Origin: VRUE01 sp963708115
GTDB lineage: Bacteria; Actinomycetota; Thermoleophilia; Solirubrobacterales; 70-9
Reading direction: 5' to 3'
DNA length: 64,000 nucleotides
Assembly: GCA_963708115.1 (NCBI GenBank)
Contig: CAVPRX010000001.1
Location: 1,240,001 to 1,304,000 of the forward strand
Part shown: positions 60,045 to 64,000 of the stretch, piece by piece
Layout: each line of letters opens with the position of its first letter
Position numbering within the stretch: the stretch's first letter is position 1
The notes under the pieces: generated by a model
Database searches by the model: none
The model's input: only the letters and a program-made list of their open reading frames with translations
What the model was told of the DNA's origin: nothing
Program-made: the position numbers and the translations under genes

Positions 60045-60915
60045 CGGCAAGGCAAAACGAGGCATGGGACGCGGCCTCTCGGCGATCCTGCCGGAGAGCC
60101 TCGCCGGCGAGGAGGTCGGCGAGCTGCGCGAGCTGCCGGTCGGCCTGATCAAGCCGAACCCGAAACAGCCCCGCACCAACTTCGATGCCGATGCACTGGC
60201 CGGCCTGGCCGCATCGATCGAGACGAGCGGCGTCGTGCAGCCGCTCCTGGTCCGCCCCCTCCACGACGGCAGCTATGAGCTGATCGCCGGCGAGCGTCGC
60301 TGGCGTGCCTCCCAGCAGGCCGGCTTGGAGAAGGTGCCGGCGATCGTGCGCGACTCCGAGCATGCCGAGCGTCTGCAGGTCGCGTTGATCGAGAACATGG
60401 TTCGCGAGGACCTCAACCCGGTCGAGGAGGCCCGAGCCTGCGCGGCCTTGGTCGAGGACCTCGGCCTCTCCAAAGAGGACCTCGCCCGCCGCATCGGCCG
60501 CAGCCGCCCCGCCGTCTCCAACCTGATCCGCTTACTCGACCTGCCCGACGAGGCGATCGCCCTGCTCGAGTCCGGTGAGCTCAGCGAGGGACACGGCCGT
60601 GCTCTGCTCGGCGTCTCCGGCAACGACGTGCGTCGCCGCCTCGCCCGTGACGCGGCGAAGGGCGGTTGGTCCGTCCGCGAGACCGAGAACAGAGTTAAGC
60701 TGGCTAGCCAGCCAAAACAGGTGAAGAGCAACCGCCGGGCGATTGGGGCTGAGGAAGCGGCAGCGCTGCGCGATGCCGCCGACAAGCTCGAGAGCGCGCT
60801 CGGTCACGAGGTCAAGGTGCGTCCGCGTGGGGGGGAGGTCTCGGTCGAGATCCGCCTCGCCGACCTCGACGAGGCCCTTTCGTTGGCGCGCAAGCTGGCT
60901 CGCAAACGAGCCTGA
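60037..60915 (+). CDS. parB: Chromosome-partitioning protein ParB (Spo0J)
   Basis: About 292 residues from GTG 60037, which overlaps the parA stop. KRGMGRGLSAILPE opens the protein. The CTPase/ParB domain has PVGLIKPNPKQPRTNFDADA, SYELIAGERRWRASQQAGLE and ALIENMVREDLNPVEEARAC. The DNA-binding middle has RIGRSRPAVSNLIRLLDLPD and GHGRALLGVSGNDVRRRLAR, and the C-terminal dimer domain is Leu-rich. ParB binds parS sites, one candidate being at 56697-56712, and spreads by CTP-dependent clamping. Confidence 0.96.
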   Translation: MASGKAKRGMGRGLSAILPESLAGEEVGELRELPVGLIKPNPKQPRTNFDADALAGLAASIETSGVVQPLLVRPLHDGSYELIAGERRWRASQQAGLEKVPAIVRDSEHAERLQVALIENMVREDLNPVEEARACAALVEDLGLSKEDLARRIGRSRPAVSNLIRLLDLPDEAIALLESGELSEGHGRALLGVSGNDVRRRLARDAAKGGWSVRETENRVKLASQPKQVKSNRRAIGAEEAAALRDAADKLESALGHEVKVRPRGGEVSVEIRLADLDEALSLARKLARKRA

Positions 60916-60922
60916 GCGTCCG

Positions 60923-61228
60923 TTAGGCGGCCTCGCTGCGCGCACCCTGCCGGTTTGCCGCATTTGGCGACGAGGCCCGTGTGGCTGAAGCCAGTTTGTT
61001 GTGTCGGTCAGCTTTCCGAAAGTGGGTCGAGAGCCGCACCCATTCCCAGCGCCTACCGAGGTAGAACACCAGGATCGTGTAGACGCCAAGGATGTCGATC
61101 CCACCGGCAACGTCCTTGAAAATCAAGGGCTGGCCTGAGCGGAAAAGCCATACGAGGGCGATGGCATCCGCGACGATCGCAAGCCACGTGACGAGGGCTG
61201 CCGCTGGGGGACGGGGGCGATCAGGCAT
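60923..61228 (-). CDS. Small two-helix membrane protein
   Basis: About 101 residues from ATG 61228, which overlaps the stop of the upstream RHH gene by 8 bp. Two hydrophobic segments (ALVTWLAIVADAIALVWLF and GGIDILGVYTILVFYLGRRW) with a Lys/Asp-containing loop. The C-terminal 35 residues are basic and Ala/Ser-rich. It is not a family I recognise. Translational coupling to a putative DNA-binding antitoxin-like gene suggests a two-gene module whose membrane protein could be the effector (inference). Confidence 0.6.
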   Translation of the reverse strand: MPDRPRPPAAALVTWLAIVADAIALVWLFRSGQPLIFKDVAGGIDILGVYTILVFYLGRRWEWVRLSTHFRKADRHNKLASATRASSPNAANRQGARSEAA

Positions 61229-61502
61229 CGCGCCTCGGCCTTCCCCGCCTCCTTGCATCGAGGGAGCTGACAGCACCATCTTCCGAGGCGGCCTCTCCGG
61301 GTGGCTCATCCCGCAGGGACTCGGCTTTTGCCATGCGCGGATCGCTCTGTGCTCTTCCAAGGTGATCGACCACGGCAGCACGCAGCTCGTCGGGGACCGA
61401 CCTTCGGTGGATGAAGGCCGCGACCTCCAGCGCCTCGAAATCCGAGTCCTCCAGCCGGATATTTATCTGACGCTGCTGGGCCACATTCGTCCGCACTTCC
61501 AT
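61221..61502 (-). CDS. Putative ribbon-helix-helix protein
   Basis: In this 93-residue protein, MEVRTNVAQQRQINIRLEDS then FEALEVAAFIHRRSVPDELR and AAVVDHLGRAQSDPRMAKAE have the strand-helix-helix pattern of CopG/Arc-type DNA-binding proteins. The remaining 40 residues are disordered and end in RRRGRPRRDA. It probably regulates its own operon. The imperfect repeat at 61527-61540 is just upstream. It overlaps the downstream membrane-protein gene. Confidence 0.6.
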   Translation of the reverse strand: MEVRTNVAQQRQINIRLEDSDFEALEVAAFIHRRSVPDELRAAVVDHLGRAQSDPRMAKAESLRDEPPGEAASEDGAVSSLDARRRGRPRRDA

Positions 61503-61526
61503 CCGGGGTGTGTGCTACGCCGCTAG

Positions 61527-61540
61527 AGTGTAGCGACACT
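61527..61540. promoter_or_regulatory. Short inverted repeat upstream of the RHH gene
   Basis: AGTGT and ACACT, separated by AGCG (61527-61540), form a 5-bp dyad 25 bp upstream of the RHH start codon. It is a plausible operator but weak on its own. Confidence 0.3.
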
Positions 61541-61634
61541 GTTTGAAACTGGCTGATTGGCCAGCTCAGCGGCTGTCAGGGTAAGTCGAGGCGTGGGTAT
61601 AGCGAGCTTGGCTCGCTATCATCGACCCCCTCGC

Positions 61635-61708
<74 letters not shown>

Positions 61709-61802
61709 CTGCCGCGCCACCGCATCGATTCGCCCGGTGGACGGCCCAGGGCCGTACCTATAATGGGCGATCCACCTCGGCGCGGAGCGAATTTTGCAGC
61801 AG

Positions 61803-62285
61803 ATGCAGATCTACGGGGTCAGTTTCGACATGGTCGGCAAGCAGCCGATCGTCTTGCTGAAGACGGTTGACGGCAATCGCTTTCTGCCGATCTGGATCGG
61901 CCATCCGGAGGCAGCGGCGATCCTGATGAAGCTGCAGGGTGCCTCGACTCCGCGGCCGATGACGCACGACCTGCTCTCCGACATGCTCGAGCAGCTCGAC
62001 GCCAAGTGCGAGCGGGTCTCCGTCACCGAGTTGCGCGACAACACCTTCTACGCCTCGATCACCGTTTCCATCGACGGCTCGGAGCTGGAGATCGATTCGC
62101 GCCCTTCCGATGCCCTGGCGCTCGCCGTGCGCGTCTCGGCGCCGATCTTTGCCGCCGAGGAGGTGATCGAGGAGTCGGCGATCGAGTTCGAGCACGAGGT
62201 CGAGGACACCGAGGAGGTCGTCGACAAATTCAAAGAGTTCCTCGACGAGGTCACGCCCGACGATTTCGCCGAAGGAACGTCCTGA
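61803..62285 (+). CDS. Bifunctional nuclease (DUF151) family protein
   Basis: About 160 residues from ATG 61803 (TTG 61794 would add three). YGVSFDMVGKQPIVLLKTVD, FLPIWIGHPEAAAILMKLQG and RPMTHDLLSDMLEQLDAKCE are DUF151 signatures, and IDSRPSDALALAVRVSAPIF is the second block. DUF151 proteins show DNase and RNase activity in plants and bacteria. The bacterial role is not established. It begins 94 bp after tRNA-Ile and ends 6 bp before the convergent Ddl-like gene. Confidence 0.9.
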   Translation: MQIYGVSFDMVGKQPIVLLKTVDGNRFLPIWIGHPEAAAILMKLQGASTPRPMTHDLLSDMLEQLDAKCERVSVTELRDNTFYASITVSIDGSELEIDSRPSDALALAVRVSAPIFAAEEVIEESAIEFEHEVEDTEEVVDKFKEFLDEVTPDDFAEGTS

Positions 62286-62291
62286 GCGGCC

Positions 62292-63224
62292 CTAGGCCGC
62301 TGCGGGCTTCAACGCCAGCTCGAGGATCCGCTCGACCAGTTCCTCGAAGGTCAGCCCGCTCGCCTCGGCCGCCTGAGGCAGGAGGCTGGTGTCGGTGAGG
62401 CCGGGGACCGCGTTTACCTCGAGCACCTGGGGCCCGTCCGCGCCGAGAATCAGGTCGACGCGGCAGAACCCCGAGCAACCGAGCGCCTCATACGCACCCA
62501 GCGCCGCCGCGGTGACCGCCGAGGAGTCGTTCTCGCCCAGCTCTGCCGGGCAGACGAAATCGGTACGGCCGATCTCGTAGCGTGCTTCGAAGTCGTAGCG
62601 GTCGCCATCGCTGGGAATCGCCTCGACCACGGGCAGTGGCTCACCCCCGACGATGCTCACCGCAAGCTCGCGCCCGTCGACGAAGCGCTCGAGCAGCACG
62701 CGGCTGTCGTAGCTGAAAGCCGAGATCAGGGCCTCGGGCACCTCGAACCAACTCGCCGCGAACTTCACGCCCAGCGCCGAGCCGCCACGGCTCGGCTTCA
62801 CCACCAGCGGGAAGCCGAGCCGCTCCTCCAGCTCGCTCAGGGCGTCGGCTGCGCCGAGCTCGCGGAAGGCCGTCTCGTTGAAGGCGAACCAGTCCGGAGT
62901 GGGGACGCCGCTGTCGCGCAGCTCTCCCTTGGCGAGGACCTTGTCGATGCAGCGGGCGCAGGCCGCCACACCGGGCCCCGTGAAAGGAATGCCGAGGATC
63001 TCGAGCAGCTCCTGCACGGTGCCGTCCTCGCCGCCGACGCCGTGCATGGCGATGAAGGCGACCTCGGGCCGACCGGCGGTAAGCCGCTTGACCAGGTCGG
63101 CACCGGCATCGATCGGCAGGACTTCGTGCCCGAGCCGCTGCAGGGCGTCCTCGACCCGCGCCCCCGAGCGCAACGAGACGCCGCGCTCCAGCGATCGCCC
63201 GCCCTTGAGCACGGCGACCTTCAC
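62292..63224 (-). CDS. Second D-alanine--D-alanine ligase-like ATP-grasp enzyme
   Basis: This 310-residue protein has the Ddl layout: VAVLKGGRSLERGVSLRSGA, FIAMHGVGGEDGTVQELLEI, KPSRGGSALGVKFAASWFEV, CRVDLILGADGPQVLEVNAV and PGLTDTSLLPQAAEASGLTF. It differs from the copy at 33908 at several sites, for example LERGVSLRSG against SEHDVSLRSG. It may be a true Ddl isoform or join D-Ala to another group. It overlaps the aminotransferase stop by 4 bp (ATGA), unlike the wall-operon copy. Confidence 0.9.
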   Translation of the reverse strand: MKVAVLKGGRSLERGVSLRSGARVEDALQRLGHEVLPIDAGADLVKRLTAGRPEVAFIAMHGVGGEDGTVQELLEILGIPFTGPGVAACARCIDKVLAKGELRDSGVPTPDWFAFNETAFRELGAADALSELEERLGFPLVVKPSRGGSALGVKFAASWFEVPEALISAFSYDSRVLLERFVDGRELAVSIVGGEPLPVVEAIPSDGDRYDFEARYEIGRTDFVCPAELGENDSSAVTAAALGAYEALGCSGFCRVDLILGADGPQVLEVNAVPGLTDTSLLPQAAEASGLTFEELVERILELALKPAAA

Positions 63225-64000
63225 GCCGCCCCTTCGCCCGTCTTGCGAAAGGGAAGAACGTCGCCCCCTTCTTTCCCCGGCTCCGCCTCGCCCGGACGCG
63301 GGAGCCCAGTCGCGTCCACGTCTGATTCCCGCGATTGAGCGGGAGCGGATGGCGCGGCGGAATTCGATGTCAAGGCGCCGTACAGCTCGACCTGCTCGGC
63401 GATCGTCTTGCCGATCCGCCGCACCCCCTCGCGGATCTCCTCCTCGCCGACGCCGGAGAAGTTGAGCCGCATCGAGCTCCGACCGCGGTTCTCGTCGACG
63501 TAGGCCGCCTGCCCGGGAACGAAGGCGACGTCCTCGCGCAGCGCCTTGGCGAGGAGGTCGCTGGTGTCGATGTACTCGGGCAGCGTCGCCCAGATGAAGA
63601 GACCGCCCTCGGGCTCGGTCCAGGTCGCCTCGGCAGGGAAGTGCTCGCGCAACGCCTCGACCATCGTGTCGCGCCGGCCCCGGTAGATCTCGATCAGGTC
63701 GGCGATGTACTCGCGCCAGCGCCCTTCGCCGAAGTACTCGCGCACGAAATGCTGGGTCAGAGTCGAGCTACAGAGGTCGGAGGCCTGCTTGCCCAGGACG
63801 ATCTTCTCCATGACGGGCGGCGGCGCGACCGCCCAGCCCAGCCGGATCCCTGGCGAGAGGATCTTGGAAAAAGTGCCGACGTAGATGACGAAGTCGCCAC
63901 CGTCGAGCTGGTAGAGCGGCGGCAGCGGCTCGCCGCTGAAGCGCAGCAGGCCGTAGGGGCTGTCCTCGACGATCAGCAGCTCCCGCTGCCGCGCCAGCTC
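63221..64000 (-). CDS. PLP-dependent aminotransferase (class I/II), cut by the window edge
   Basis: The gene enters from beyond position 64000 and ends at 63221. About 260 C-terminal residues are visible: LLIVEDSPYGLLRFSGEPLP (cofactor Asp and Tyr), VIYVGTFSKILSPGIRLGWA (Schiff-base Lys), YRGRRDTMVEALREHF, TWTEPEGGLFIWATLPEYID and SSMRLNFSGVGEEEIREGVR with the substrate Arg. It resembles the 2-aminoadipate/aromatic aminotransferase type related to MocR C-terminal domains. The last 45 residues are a disordered acidic extension. It is coupled to the Ddl-like gene. Confidence 0.88.
   Translation of the reverse strand, partial: ELARQRELLIVEDSPYGLLRFSGEPLPPLYQLDGGDFVIYVGTFSKILSPGIRLGWAVAPPPVMEKIVLGKQASDLCSSTLTQHFVREYFGEGRWREYIADLIEIYRGRRDTMVEALREHFPAEATWTEPEGGLFIWATLPEYIDTSDLLAKALREDVAFVPGQAAYVDENRGRSSMRLNFSGVGEEEIREGVRRIGKTIAEQVELYGALTSNSAAPSAPAQSRESDVDATGLPRPGEAEPGKEGGDVLPFRKTGEGAA

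Overview
The window is a high-GC bacterial chromosome segment around the replication origin. Gene order (gyrA, gyrB, dciA-like, recF, dnaN, dnaA facing rpmH, rnpA, yidD, yidC, jag, rsmG, parA, parB), an FHA/PP2C/RodA/PBP/PASTA-kinase cluster and a YidC without a large periplasmic domain point to an actinobacterium. The very high GC and the many TetR regulators fit the Thermoleophilia (Solirubrobacterales) best. That placement is an inference from gene content, not a phylogeny.

Layout. 0-7.4 kb: start of a collagen-like surface protein, then six TetR-family genes carrying seven TetR modules (one gene is a double-TetR fusion), interrupted only by pyrF and a tRNA-like element. 7.4-14.1 kb: enoyl-CoA hydratase, sugar transporter, metF, hydrolase, DUF3105 protein, FemAB-like and GNAT acyltransferases, several of them frameshifted. 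14.1-15.3 kb: a DUF4325 protein next to a STAS/GHKL-ATPase. 15.4-27.1 kb: exopolysaccharide locus (sugar transferase, glycosyltransferases, flippase, O-antigen-ligase-like polymerase, LytR_C protein, nucleotide-sugar dehydratase) followed by DedA and UppP. 27.1-33.8 kb: Fic protein with iterated upstream repeats, purM, a kinase, a small protein, a dGTPase-like HD protein and a second STAS/GHKL-ATPase. 33.9-44 kb: Ddl and the cell-wall/division signalling cluster. 44.2-47 kb: pheA, HNH nuclease and a RES/Xre toxin-antitoxin pair. 47-61 kb: origin region with a candidate oriC and a candidate parS. 61-64 kb: RHH/membrane pair, tRNA-Ile, bifunctional nuclease, second Ddl-like ligase and a truncated aminotransferase.

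Most notable signals. (1) Two 102-bp palindromic elements lie in frame inside the polymerase gene, in opposite orientations, with covarying self-complementary arms. (2) Three intergenic hairpin elements near oriC share a conserved core but have copy-specific complementary arms. Both families have the same architecture and look like an undescribed palindromic element class. (3) There is a dense TetR paralogue array with a double-TetR fusion. (4) Two STAS-plus-GHKL ATPase proteins lie beside a DUF4325 protein and a dGTPase-like protein. (5) Frameshifts cluster in three patches and more likely reflect sequence error than gene decay.

Cell-wall genes dominate: precursor supply (two D-Ala-D-Ala ligases, UppP), polymerisation (RodA/FtsW, PBP), control (PASTA kinase, PP2C, two FHA proteins, extra kinases) and a surface polysaccharide. 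The replication genes sit among small accessory cassettes (Fic, STAS/ATPase, RES/Xre, RHH/membrane) inserted between housekeeping genes.
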